DNA of 64,000 bases from contig OY720636.1 in the NCBI GenBank assembly GCA_963169105.1, forward strand, positions 103,602,539-103,666,538, read 5' to 3'. The translations under genes and the position numbers were made by a program. Of this stretch, positions 23,641 to 33,610 are shown piece by piece (within the stretch, counting starts at the first letter, position 1; each line of letters opens with the position of its first letter). The notes under the pieces were generated by a model that did not search any database, was not told the DNA's origin, and was given only the letters and a program-made list of their open reading frames with translations. The DNA comes from Ceriagrion tenellum. Taxonomy: Eukaryota; Arthropoda; Insecta; Odonata; Coenagrionidae.

Positions 23641-24280
23641 TTTAAACTTAAACGTCGGCGCTAACGATCGCCTTCGCAACCGCCCGATGTCCGCTCTCTC
23701 GGCTACCCGGTTAGGCGAGACTTGGCGGAGCGGTAGCGGGCGAGATGGAGCGATATCAAGAGAGGAAGGAAGACAGGAGAAAAGGCGAAACGAGGCGAAA
23801 AAGGAATGGAAGGAAAGGAGAGACAGTGGCGGAGGAAGCAAAGGCAAACAAGGTGGAGAGGGAGCGTGAGGCGAGGAGAAGGAATTGTCTCGGAGGAGTC
23901 AAAAGCTACGAGTCAAAACAACTCCATCCTTTTGAGGTGCGGAGCGGCACGAGAGACGGGAGAAGGGGAATATCTCAACGTACTCCTTCACAACCATCCG
24001 CCTCTCCGTTTCCCTCGACGCCCATGCGATTGTCTCCACGGCCTATTCTCTTTCTTCTGCCTGCCTTCCTTATTCATTACGGTTTCCGGGAGCGCTTTTG
24101 AATCCAGCTCCTGCATCTTCCCACGCTCAGTGGCTGACCCAAGAGGTATTCCCTGCTATACTCGTGTCTCCGTATGTCGCCACCTTCAGTTACTTGAAGC
24201 GCGCGCTTTAGAATTAGCGCTTGCATGTCGGTCAGCTTTTCAGGTTTACAAGGATGAGAGCATGCGTATAAAAGAGGTCT
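23641..24280. other. GC-rich and polypurine patch
   Basis: CpG-rich at 23650-23745 and then purine-rich on the plus strand (23745-23950). Overlapping long frames (118, 124 and 200 codons) on both strands are Arg/Glu/Lys- or Ser/Pro-rich, as expected from composition. The 200-codon frame runs into the LINE relic downstream, which argues against it being one real gene. Confidence 0.35.
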
Positions 24281-24337
24281 TGAGAAAAGTTCGCATCCTT
24301 CGAAACCTGATACTGGAGAAAGATGCTGAAGACAAAA

Positions 24338-24657
24338 TGAACGGACGAAATAAGCAATGGAGAAGTTTACAGAAGAGTAGAAGAGGAAGGGACCATATGA
24401 ATCAATAAAAAGAAAAGACGAACCTGATGAATAGGACACGCCCCGAGGCACAACAGATATTTAAAGAACGTAATTGAAGGTAGAATAGAGGGAAACATCC
24501 CCAGATGAAGACCCAGGAATAAGTGCATGGACCAAATAAAGAGGAAAGTACATAGGAAAAGCTACCAGGAAGTAAGGAAACTAGCATTAGACAGGGAAGG
24601 GTGGAGAGCTGCAGTCGACCAATCTTGGGATTGAACGACCAATGATGATGAAGAATA
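24338..24657 (+). pseudogene. LINE ORF2 C-terminus, copy 1 (decayed)
   Basis: In the frame starting at 24341 the translation gives TDEISNGEVYRRVEEEGT, a stop, KKKRRT, two stops, IGHAPRHNRYLKNVIEGRIE, and later MDQIKRKV and LALDREGWRAAVDQSWD. These correspond to the post-RT region of many non-LTR retrotransposons (…IGHxLRHN…IEGKxxGKRxRGRPR…DREGWR). Several in-frame stops show it is dead. The copy ends in CCAATGATGATGAAG, a TGA-type 3' end of the sort seen in RTE-like elements; the clade is not resolved. Confidence 0.8.
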
Positions 24658-24660
24658 GTT

Positions 24661-24725
24661 CACCATCCCGGGAATCGACCCCGGAACTTTTGGCTGACCG
24701 GGCTAACACTCAAAAACCATCACAC
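24661..24725 (-). mobile_element. Degenerate tRNA-like SINE head (minus strand)
   Basis: The complement contains GGGTCGATTCC (24671-24681), a worn box B, preceded by GTTAGCCCGGTCAGCC, which resembles the D- and anticodon-arm part of a SINE head. It lies directly after the LINE end. No tRNA fold can be closed. Confidence 0.35.
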
Positions 24726-25038
24726 TAAAAATGATTGTCGTACACCCGTCGTCACAGGCAGGACATCGCGGCCCGAGAGGCAATGTCACAGCAAGGGTGC
24801 GAGTGGAGTATAGTGCAAAAGAAACGGTGAGTAAGTTTCGCTAAGACCCTTGGGGAAGAGTCCATTCTCCACGAACTGGCTCCGTGTGGAGGAATTGGGT
24901 AGTCTAGTTTAACTATCAAGGTTCCCAAGGTAATAAACCTTCATTACCAATTCCAAAATGGAAAATTAGCATTTTATATTACCTACAATTTACGGAAGTC
25001 TAGTACTGTTTATACAGTTTCCAGAAGATTAGAAAATG

Positions 25039-25290
25039 ACCATATGGAACACTACTGATAAGAAGAGCCAGATGGAATGGACACACTCTGAGGCACAATA
25101 GGTTTTCTGAAGAATATAACTGAGGGAAAAGTCCCCACAGGAAAATGCAAGAATATGCTCATGGACCAAATAAAAAGAAAAGTACATAGGTAGAGAGCTA
25201 CGATGAAGCAAAGGACTTTGGATTAGATGGAGAAGGGTGGAGGTCGACAGTCAACCAATCTTAAGGTTGGACGACCAATGATGATTGCCT
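25039..25290 (+). pseudogene. LINE ORF2 C-terminus, copy 2 (decayed)
   Basis: Aligns at the nucleotide level to 24417-24657 with many substitutions and indels (shared words include CATGGACCAAATAAA, AAAGTACATAGG and ACGACCAATGATGAT). It ends at the same point of the element. The open frame is broken in several places. Two truncated copies about 630 bp apart in the same orientation imply either two insertions or a local duplication. Confidence 0.75.
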
Positions 25291-27749
25291 GCAATGCTCT
25301 TTATAGCACTTTATCCAATCGGTTACATAAGCTATTCCTATGGGTTTCGAGCAACATCATCGTATTTTGATCCAGATTTAGTTGGATTGTAATCACTGTC
25401 ATGAAATATGTGCAGCCGACATTTTCTCGCCCGCGCGCGTAAAAATTAGTTATATTGTAGCGCTGTCTACCAAGTCCTGCCTTACCCCCTTCAGCCCTAA
25501 AACCGACCTGTTTCACCTTACACTAGTTTCACATCCTTAACGTCACGCTTCAGGCAGGTGACAGCCACAACTACTTTGAGTGTTTGAAGGATGCACTCAA
25601 TTAACTATCACTATTGATGTGGGCGGAGAATACTAAGAACACTTACAAACAAACAAGTATTGCATTATCAAGCCAGAAGAATTTTACATCGGCTTTCTGG
25701 ACAAATGGAGAGGAATTGACGGGTATGTAATTTATAATCAAGTTCTTTATAGTTTCTTGAATCTCATTTGACACGAACATTTCCACTACATCTTTTCAAT
25801 TCGGTGGAGGCCATTTTTAAGTCCTATTCAATGCCCAAGTAAGTTTAGCATAAATATCTGCGGCTGGGAGAGTCACTGAGAGAGAGAGTTACAACAAACT
25901 TTTGAAAAGGCACCAAATCGACAAGAAAAAGTTTTAACTCTTTAGCTAAAGTTAGAGGGAACTATACAAATTGCAACGAGGAAATGTGATTTTTTTATAT
26001 TACGGTCGAAATGGCGACATTAGCTAGTGAGACTAGAAAGTGAGACTGAAAGCGTTGACAATGAAACCAATACTGAACACTATCAGGCTAATGAGGATAC
26101 ACGATCAAATTCAGTGGAGGCCTTTTTGGACACATGACCAGAATCGTGTGGTTTAAGGTGAACCAGATTTTCCCAGGGGTTCTTTACAGAAAACCACAAG
26201 CGGCTCGGGGAAAGGAACAGGTCCACTGGTCCACCCTAACCAGATGAGTGAATTTCACACGTCATTGGGCTTAGTCTTGGTAAGCCCTATCCTCACCAAC
26301 AAAACCGACGTTCGGTGGGCAGGCTGTGGTTTTGGTTCGGTTTCGGGAGGATTAGCAAACAAGTCATGCGCATTCCAATAAGATATGCAAACAAAGAGGG
26401 ACTTTTTTGTTACAGCACTCGATAATGGGAAAACATCGATCACAACCTAGTCCCAATGTCTCATTTTATCTGTGTGATTTACAGCTCAGTATGCGCCAAT
26501 GATTTCTGTAGATGGCACAATATTGTTTTCTACCGCTAAAAGGCAGAATTTTAACAAACAATAGCTACTGGGTAGCATGCAAATGGCAGAATCTTAACTT
26601 TTGTTGGAAAATTAAGTGACCGCCCCAGCTAGAATAATCCCAGCGCGTATTTTTTTTCGCATGAAATACCGACGCACTTTATATATGAATTTTTTTCTAA
26701 AAACAGTTATCGCCTATCTCTGAGGAAACTGACCATTCCAGCCAGTTACTGATGAGTGCTATCATCTTTTTTTGCTAGATACTGTTTCCGCCCATTCTGA
26801 AATTATTTTTATAATTATTTCGATGAAATTAAGAGCACCACTCATGCATTAGCATTGAATAAGCGACCATCGTTTAATTACGTACCTTTTTATGAAGCCG
26901 TCCACCTGACCACACACGTTTATTTCTCTGCTTCAAAAAATTCTTCCTTCATATGTAAAGGAAATCAATCCAAAATATTACGACAAAACTAAAATTATTA
27001 ACGCTAATGACAACCATAACCGCAGCTCTAACAGCATTACGCTTCGGCGGTCGCCGACTGTCGTTATACTAATGATAATGCCGACGCGACGTTACTCTCC
27101 GGACTTAAAACTATCCCACCTCTTTTAAATTCCCAAGTTTCTGCCCCTCATTTCCCGTCCAGTAAATTATAACCACATATTTTCCCTATTCTATCATCAA
27201 CCCATCAGCCTCTTATCGTGCTTGATATATTTATTCGCTCAATTGCTTTCAAGGTGGGATATCCACTCCAGTTGCGTCTAAATACTTAAACCCCACTATT
27301 ATTGTTAATTAGCAATTTACCACTTTGTAGTTTATACCTCGCCGAGTAAGGCGATATTGTGAAATTTCATTTCCTCATAAGATGCTGTGAGCCTTTTTGC
27401 ATTATTTATTACAACGGAAAATCTATGAAGATCGTTTTTCCTTTCCGCTAATATTAATTCTTCATCCGCATAGAATTAGATATTATATTTACCAATTTGG
27501 TATCTATTATTATTATTCATTGATATACAATTTTATCCATTAACTAAACATTATACCTCCTTTTACTCTTAGTTTATTCGTGTTAATTCCTTTGGGAAGC
27601 GCTTCATTATAGTAGGTTATACTTTTGTTTCGAGGATTCATTTCTTTACAATCCTCCGGAAACCCCAAAATGGAGAGAACTTGATAATTTACCTTTTATA
27701 CATTTCTCACTCACCGCCCACATTTATTTCTCTTCCCATTCCCCAGTAT
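25291..27749. other. No recognisable gene
   Basis: AT-rich DNA with no repeat copy recognised. 27.00-27.08 kb is a short GC-richer island. Confidence 0.4.
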
Positions 27750-28330
27750 TCAAACCCACCTCATCGCAACCACCCACTCGTCCACCTCAGCGCCTCATTA
27801 CCGGCGGACCAATCATATCCCTCTCGCCCTCGAGTCACAACAACGAACATCATTCTCTCCCGGCCATCTCGTCATAGCGCGCGCGCTATTAGATGACGAG
27901 ACGAAAACGGAACCGCCGCTCACGCCTCTCGCGTCGGCGAAGAGGACTAAACTGGCGAGTGGGGAAGGGTTGGGAGAATGAGAGAGTTGGGTGGCGCGAT
28001 GGCCGGGGAAGGGGGTGGAGGGTTGGGATGGCAGGCAAAACGAGACAGGGAGTGCTCAGAGAAAGCGCACTTGATTCCAAACAATAGAACCCATTTGTGA
28101 GCAATAGGACAAAATGGTAAGGACGACAAGATAAATTACCCGGGTTATTTGTCAGGGCGGGATAAAATCTTCCACTTCGGGAAGATCGCGACTCGTGAAT
28201 GTCTGCGCGTACTCGACTCTGGCGCGCTCACTGTTCGATTAGATTAAAACCTCTAATACGAGTCGATTCTCTCCAGGAGACACGTACGCTCGAGCTTGTA
28301 ATTCACCGTTTATGAGTATTTGTTCTCCCA
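27750..28330. other. GC-rich patch
   Basis: Pyrimidine-rich at 27690-27860 and CpG/purine-rich on the plus strand at 27890-28060. All frames are compositionally biased (Arg-rich on plus, Pro/Ser-rich on minus). Possible regulatory island; no TATA or initiator pair stands out. Confidence 0.3.
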
Positions 28331-28687
28331 ACCTCTCTCTCTCACTCGCGCATATACTTTAGAAAAACCACTCAAACGCGTCGAGTCGCCCCGAAGGTGA
28401 GAGAGATTTTAATTATATGATACAGAGAGCTGAGATCAGGGGCCATTAACTTTTCTTTGATTTAATGGTCAATTTTCCCGGATCGGGTTACACCGATGCT
28501 TGAGCGAAACGTCAAAAGGGACAGATCAAAACCTTTTGATAAAGTGGACGACTGTTTTCCTCCCGACATGATTAGTCCTAGCAAAGTGCTTGAGATAAAA
28601 CTGATATAGTGGTGAGTGAGTGAGAGATAAAACTGATATAGTGCACATAAACCATTCGGCAATCGCCAAATGCCGATGGGGCTGCGT
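28331..28687. other. No gene; short direct repeat
   Basis: GATAAAACTGATATAGTG occurs twice (about 28595 and 28627) with GAGTGAGTGAGA between. Nothing else was recognised. Confidence 0.45.
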
Positions 28688-28959
28688 CACAATTTATTTT
28701 AGTGCATGCATCTCTAAGATCAAAGTCACTCGTAGAATTATGTATAAACGTGTGTTATCTAAATTTTTCCTCATGGCATCCTGCATCTACGAGTGACTCC
28801 AGTTGAGCAAACTCTATTTCCACTACTTAAATGCAAGCATGAAAATAAATTCAACTAATAAAACCACCGGAGAAAAAATTCTACGTAAGGTTTAGGAGAA
28901 ATAATGCTTAGTGATAAGTCTGCAGAGTAGAAAAGATAAACTTCTCTGATACATTTGGA
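28688..28959. repeat. Tandem duplication, unit 1
   Basis: 272-bp unit starting CACAATTTATTTTAGTGCAT and ending GATACATTTGGA, followed after two bases by a near-identical unit. Inside it AGTCACTCGTAGA and TCTACGAGTGACT form a perfect 13-bp inverted repeat separated by about 55 bases. No coding potential. Confidence 0.93.
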
Positions 28960-28961
28960 TA

Positions 28962-29234
28962 CACAATTTATTTTAGTACATGCATTTCTAAGATCAAAGT
29001 CACTCGTAGAATTATGTATAAACGTGTGTTATCTTAATTTTTCCTCATGGCATCCTGCATCTACGAGTGACTCCAGTTGAGCAAGCTCTATTTTTCACTA
29101 CTTAAATGCAAGCATGAAAATAAATTCAACTAATAAAACCACCGAAGAAAAAATTCTACGTAAGGTTTAGGAGAAATTACGCTTAGTGATAAGTCTGCAG
29201 AGTAGAAAAGATAAACTTCTCTGATACATTTGGA
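28962..29234. repeat. Tandem duplication, unit 2
   Basis: 273-bp copy of 28688-28959 with only a few differences (for example TGCATGCATCTCT against TACATGCATTTCT). The 13-bp inverted repeat is fully conserved. High identity indicates a recent duplication or an ongoing minisatellite-like array of two units. Confidence 0.93.
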
Positions 29235-29393
29235 GACATAAAAACTCATTTAAAACAATTTCAGGAGGAATAAACGGAAGGAGTTTTCGAAATAGATCAA
29301 GAAATAATAATGGTTCGTTTATTATTACACATATTAAGTACAAAAGTTATTTTTAATTTTTCAGGAGCTTTAGGCATTAGGCAGGAGCTTAGG

Positions 29394-29406
29394 AGGTCAC
29401 TGACCT
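29394..29406. promoter_or_regulatory. Perfect palindromic ecdysone-response-element-like site
   Basis: AGGTCA C TGACCT is a perfect inverted repeat with 1-base spacing, identical to the ideal binding site of the EcR/Ultraspiracle nuclear receptor pair (RGGTCANTGACCY). No other half-sites are clustered beside it and no gene is visible within several kb. If functional it would be a distal or intronic enhancer site. Confidence 0.45.
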
Positions 29407-30836
29407 GTGAGTAGGCTGCCTTCCGTCACTTGCGTACATTGCCGTTTGCTATATTAAGAAAAATCTTGTAAAGCAGCATTTCTTACATCATAATAACATT
29501 TCCTTTATGCCGCAAACAATATAAAAAACAATACCAAACCAATTGCAAATTTGTCTCATCGAGCATACATTGCAATTGAGTACAGCGATACAATATAATA
29601 ATACTGTATTACACCATAAGATAGCATAGCCGCGGATTTATTATAAGACAAAAATATGAACATATGAAGCAAATTATGAAGGATGTAAAGATAGGGAGGA
29701 GTTGAGCATATAAGTAGAGGGAGAATTAAGTCGAGTTTTATGAGAAGAGAATAATATTTACTTAATGTTATTATAAAATGATTTTACACATCTTAGGCCA
29801 ACTCCGTATCTGAAAATACCGACAAAAATAATGAAAAATCACCCAGAATAAAATCTGAATCTACGGCGAAATTTTCTAATATTCTAAAAGTTCATTCGAG
29901 GAAGGAAATTTTCACAGATTAGCCTCTTCCGGAGACAATATGCATAATAGATGTCCAATCAGCACCATAAAAGAATTGGATAAAGAATCCTCAACGTTGT
30001 AAACTTCTGAATTGACAACAACTTCCAGAGATTTCGATTTTCTTTTGGGAACATTAATCGCAAAATGGTATCTTTTAAAGGCATTATCACCGGCATTATT
30101 CCAATTTTCATATCGTTCATAAAATGAAAACAGCAGAGATAAGGTCAAATTTAAAAATGTGTATGTCAAAGGTAGCAGCTTCGGCTACCAAGTGAACGGG
30201 GCTTGACCACGAAATTTCGGCGAGGCATACAGACTAACAGAGTCAAAAAAATGACATAAAACAGCGAAATTAAATTCAAGGGGAATTTCAGTTTCAGCAA
30301 AAACCATGAGTTTTAAGATGAGCTTCCTACCTTAACGAGCTCAGCTTAAGAGCAGCTGCGCTCGTTAGGGTAGGAAGGACCCATTGAAAGGAGCTTCTTT
30401 CCTTCCCCGCTGGAGTAGTGTCTTGAAAGCATTTCTCTGGAGAATGGACCCAGAGAGTCTCCTTCTCTCACAAAGATTAAGCAATGAATTTTACAATGGA
30501 GTGCCGAAAAAAAATCTCCACCAAAAATCGCTGGGATACTCCACCTGTCATCGACGATCACTGCAATATCGATTCGAGAATCATGCTGCTTCTAGTTAGA
30601 TGAAAGCGTTTTAACTTACCATATGGTACCGCTCTAGCAAAAGCAGGTAGAAGCGAAGAAAGATACCGACTATGCTACGTCACGAAGGGCTACGTTCACC
30701 GAGTCGAGGGTAGAACAAATTTAAGAGACGGAATGGGCCATTTTTTTTCTATACAAGAATATAAAAATAATTCAAGGTACAAAAACGTTTTCTTGCAAAC
30801 AAGGAAGTTCAAAAGTAACTGTCACAACAAGCAACG
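29407..30836. other. No recognisable gene
   Basis: AT-rich DNA. An 85-codon minus-strand frame (29912-30169) has no recognised domain. A near-palindromic stretch TACCTTAACGAGCTC / GCTCGTTAGGGTA lies near 30328-30373 (arms of about 13 bp). Confidence 0.4.
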
Positions 30837-31123
30837 TTAATTTGAAGTTAACGTTACACCTTCAGGCGTCATTTCGTGGACGTATTTTACATTCAAATCC
30901 ATGTTGAAAATAAGCCTTCTGCATACTTTTCCACAGTTATTTATTGTAAATGTACAACGAATTTCGTAGTTTGCGGTATCTTCAGGCACAATTGCTTTTT
31001 GCACCTGAAGAAGTAGTAATGATGATGCAGCAAGCAGCAAAACGCGTTATGCGTCTACAGTAAATGACTGTGGAAAAGTACAAGGCTTATTTTCAATATG
31101 GATTCGAATATTAATTTGAAGTT
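30837..31123. mobile_element. Penelope-type foldback with exact 13-bp target-site duplication
   Basis: TTAATTTGAAGTT is at 30837-30849 and at 31111-31123. Inside, a left tail (30850-30892, with CTTCAGGCGTCATTTCGTGG) is followed by inverted arms running from AATCCATGTTGAAAATAAGC to CTTATTTTCAATATGGATT. The right arm includes a decayed core ending GCAAAACGCGTTATGCG. The arms and tail match the element at 58.9-59.1 kb, so the two belong to one family. The copy is non-coding. Confidence 0.8.
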
Positions 31124-31269
31124 TTGGAATAAAAAGAAAGGATAAAATGGTTGCCAGTAAAATAAAAAATTACTGCCTACAGTAGCGTTACGTTCACAAG
31201 TCAGTGTATATTTTACTATAGCAGCGATATATACCAAGATGTACACCATACACTCTTATACATGCCAGG

Positions 31270-31690
31270 ATTAGCATGAGAGGAGGCTAAAAGCGGTGAG
31301 TGATGAGAAGCTAAGAAGTGCTTGCGGTAAAATCAGAATGATTTAGGTCAAGAATGAGCATGTATTGAGAGAATATGGAATGGATGTTCCAGTAATGAAA
31401 TCGTATGAAAGTAGCGTGCTTCGTTTGTTGGGCCACGTGGAGAGAATGGATGAAAGTCTAATAACTAAACAGATTTATGACAGAGAAGTGGATGGTGTGA
31501 CAGGAGAGGGTGTACCGCGAAAGCCACGAGTAAATGAGGTGGAATATATTCCTAAAAGAGGGAACATTGCGAGTCTTCAGAGTTAGAGGTCTTAACAATG
31601 AAGCAATGCACGAGCGTAATTGAAGCAAAAGAGGCAAGCAAAGATCAGGCAGCATGAAGGAAATTATTTGAACAGACCCAGTTTTAAAAG
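31270..31690 (+). pseudogene. LINE ORF2 C-terminus relic
   Basis: Translated pieces LKAVSDEKLRSACGKIR, then NEHVLREYGMDVPV, then LRLLGHVERMDESLITKQIY and GEGVPRKPR match the region after the RT domain of arthropod LINEs (…SxLRWFGHVERMxE…GRGRPRxxW…). A stop and frame change separate the first piece from the 73-codon open frame at 31365-31586. Different family from the relics at 24.3 and 37.1 kb. Confidence 0.7.
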
Positions 31691-31730
31691 CTTGTCACAA
31701 CGAAAGAAGTTCTTTAAATAATGAAAAAAT

Positions 31731-33325
31731 AAAACTGTTTTATTCCACCATTTTATTTTCGAGCACTACTAGTACCTCAGTAGTTTCCATATACTAATGC
31801 GACCTGCGGGTAAATTCTGTAAATGTACTAGGCGTCATAACTATTGTTCTTATGACGGGGCGTCATAGCTACGACGGCTGGCGAAAAGGAGCGATTCTGT
31901 AAATGTCATAAGCATCATAAGTCCGTCATACCCGTCATATCGTACGACGCTTGAAAACCCCCGTCATGGGCGTCATAAGGTCGTAGGATACGAGTATTTA
32001 CATTAACTACGAGGGATGCCAAATCAAGTATCGGCAATTTTTCATTGAAAAATAGTAAAATACTATCGTATTTACTCTTACAAATGTGGAATTAAAATTT
32101 TGTACTCAAAATATTATTCTCAATTTTGAGTGCACGCGTTAAATTTTGCACGAATACAGATAAAGTATTATGTTAAACATCATAGAAGATATGTGCATAC
32201 ATGAAAACCACGAAATTTTACCACATTGTTTGTGCGTGTGTCCATAACTTAGTCACCGACTGTAGAAATCAATCTCTATACATTTTTTAACTGTAGTTAC
32301 CATTGGAATAATTGTGGAATTTGCTCGGGGTAATCAGGATATTATGTTGTGCATGAGTAGCTATTCAATACTGAATTCTGACTCATACGATGAAATGCAA
32401 AGGTAAGTACCTAATATGTTACTTCGGTATGTTTTCTGAATTATACGGCGGATTTCTCATTTCGTTTTTAAATATGAAATTCACTTTACATCTTGCTATT
32501 ATTACACATGTTGCACAAGAACGATTATCAAAAAATGATAACTTTACTCCCGTTAACTCTACTCATTTGCACGCATAATCATACAATTACATCTTTCAAA
32601 CTACACGTACTGCATGCGGACGATTACGGAAATTCTAGGTAGACTTGAAGCCGGTGAGCCAAAATCTAAACTTCATGCCTCTTCAAAGTAATACAGTATT
32701 TTACTCCAAACGCTGACCTACTATTTACTTCGAGACCTCTCTCCGGGATCCTTAAACGCATATGATGAATGTTGGACAAATTTATCCCTATTATGCGATT
32801 GGGTTCAAATTATGGGCACTACATAGTAGCTGCTAATCATATTTCATAATATTATCTCTTAAACTTAATTTATATAAGGAACTAGCCAACACAAGGCATC
32901 CATTTATTTTCAAGCATGAAATACGCTCGTTGGTTGTTAACATGAGTACTTAAAAGAATTCTTGGCTGTTTGTTGTGTTTTGTTGATAGTTGGGAAACGA
33001 TAGTCTCCACGGTTGAGGTTAGTCAATTTTTTTGATGGACGGAAGGGATGTGTCGGTGATTTCCATTGGTTCTTCTCGTTTACGAAGGGCTACCAACGTA
33101 CTAATAGGTAAGTTTGGTTCCCTGTCACTACGTAGCGTCATAAGCCTTCTGACGCTCGCTTATAGAATCGCTCGAGCGTCATAGCCGTCATAAGTTGCCC
33201 GTCATAGATATCACCCTTATGATGCTTATGACATTTACAGAATCGACCCGCAGAAGATGACGCCGCTGCGTAGAAACTATTAGTACCTGAAAATAAATGG
33301 GTGGAATCAAACAAAGTTTTCGTAT
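31731..33325. mobile_element. Penelope-type foldback split by a later insertion
   Basis: The outer arms are ATTCCACCATTTTATTTTC...TAGTACCT-AGTAGTTTC (31741-31790) and, inverted, GAAACTATTAGTACCTGAAA...GGGTGGAAT (33273-33306). The right arm has CAGAAGA (33251), T, GACGCCGCTGCGT hairpin and GAAAC (33273-33277). Between them sits a 1.4-kb transposon with its own inverted ends (31811-33246). The nesting shows the relative age: foldback first, transposon later. Confidence 0.6.
31811..33246. mobile_element. Non-autonomous DNA transposon with CGTCATA subterminal repeats
   Basis: The left end has CGATTCTGTAAATGTCATAA plus GCATCATAAG; the right end, inverted, gives the same (about 30 bp identical). 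The word CGTCATA or a close variant occurs about seven times in the left 190 bp and at least four times in the right 120 bp, in both orientations. Subterminal repeats of this sort usually bind a transposase. The middle has no transposase; a 62-codon frame at 32390-32578 has no motif. Superfamily not assignable. Confidence 0.65.
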
Positions 33326-33610
33326 TTCATTATTTACAATGAACTTCCGTAAAGTTGAGCCTGAAACTATTGGGATCATCAAGAACGCAAGTACAGTGAA
33401 AAAGGCCAAGCTCTACCGGACAGTGACTATTAAATCCAGGATGGCGTCATTAGACATCTACTAGAACAGTAGACGCCTTGCTTAAGGATTAACCCGAAAC
33501 TACTTCTCTAAGTACCTGAAGATGACGCCACTGCGTCAATGAACTTCCACAAAGTTGAGTCTGAAACCATTGAGATCAAGCTCTTAGGACTATATTAACT
33601 CCGAAAGAGA
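33326..33610. repeat. Duplicated fragments with hammerhead-like core
   Basis: CAATGAACTTCC-AAAGTTGAG-CTGAAAC-ATTG is found at about 33338-33375 and again at 33537-33575. Upstream of the second, CTGAAGA (33516-33522), T and a GACGC/GCGTC hairpin are intact but GAAAC is lost. These look like extra fragments of the foldback family that forms the outer arms at 31.7-33.3 kb. Confidence 0.55.

Noticed and set aside
23806..24408. 200-codon plus-strand frame
   Set aside because: Runs from a purine-rich patch into a LINE relic in the wrong reading frame for the LINE protein.
28688..29234. CRISPR-like or miRNA-cluster interpretation of the tandem repeat
   Set aside because: Only two units of 273 bp without spacers; the hairpin has a 55-base loop, unlike a miRNA precursor.
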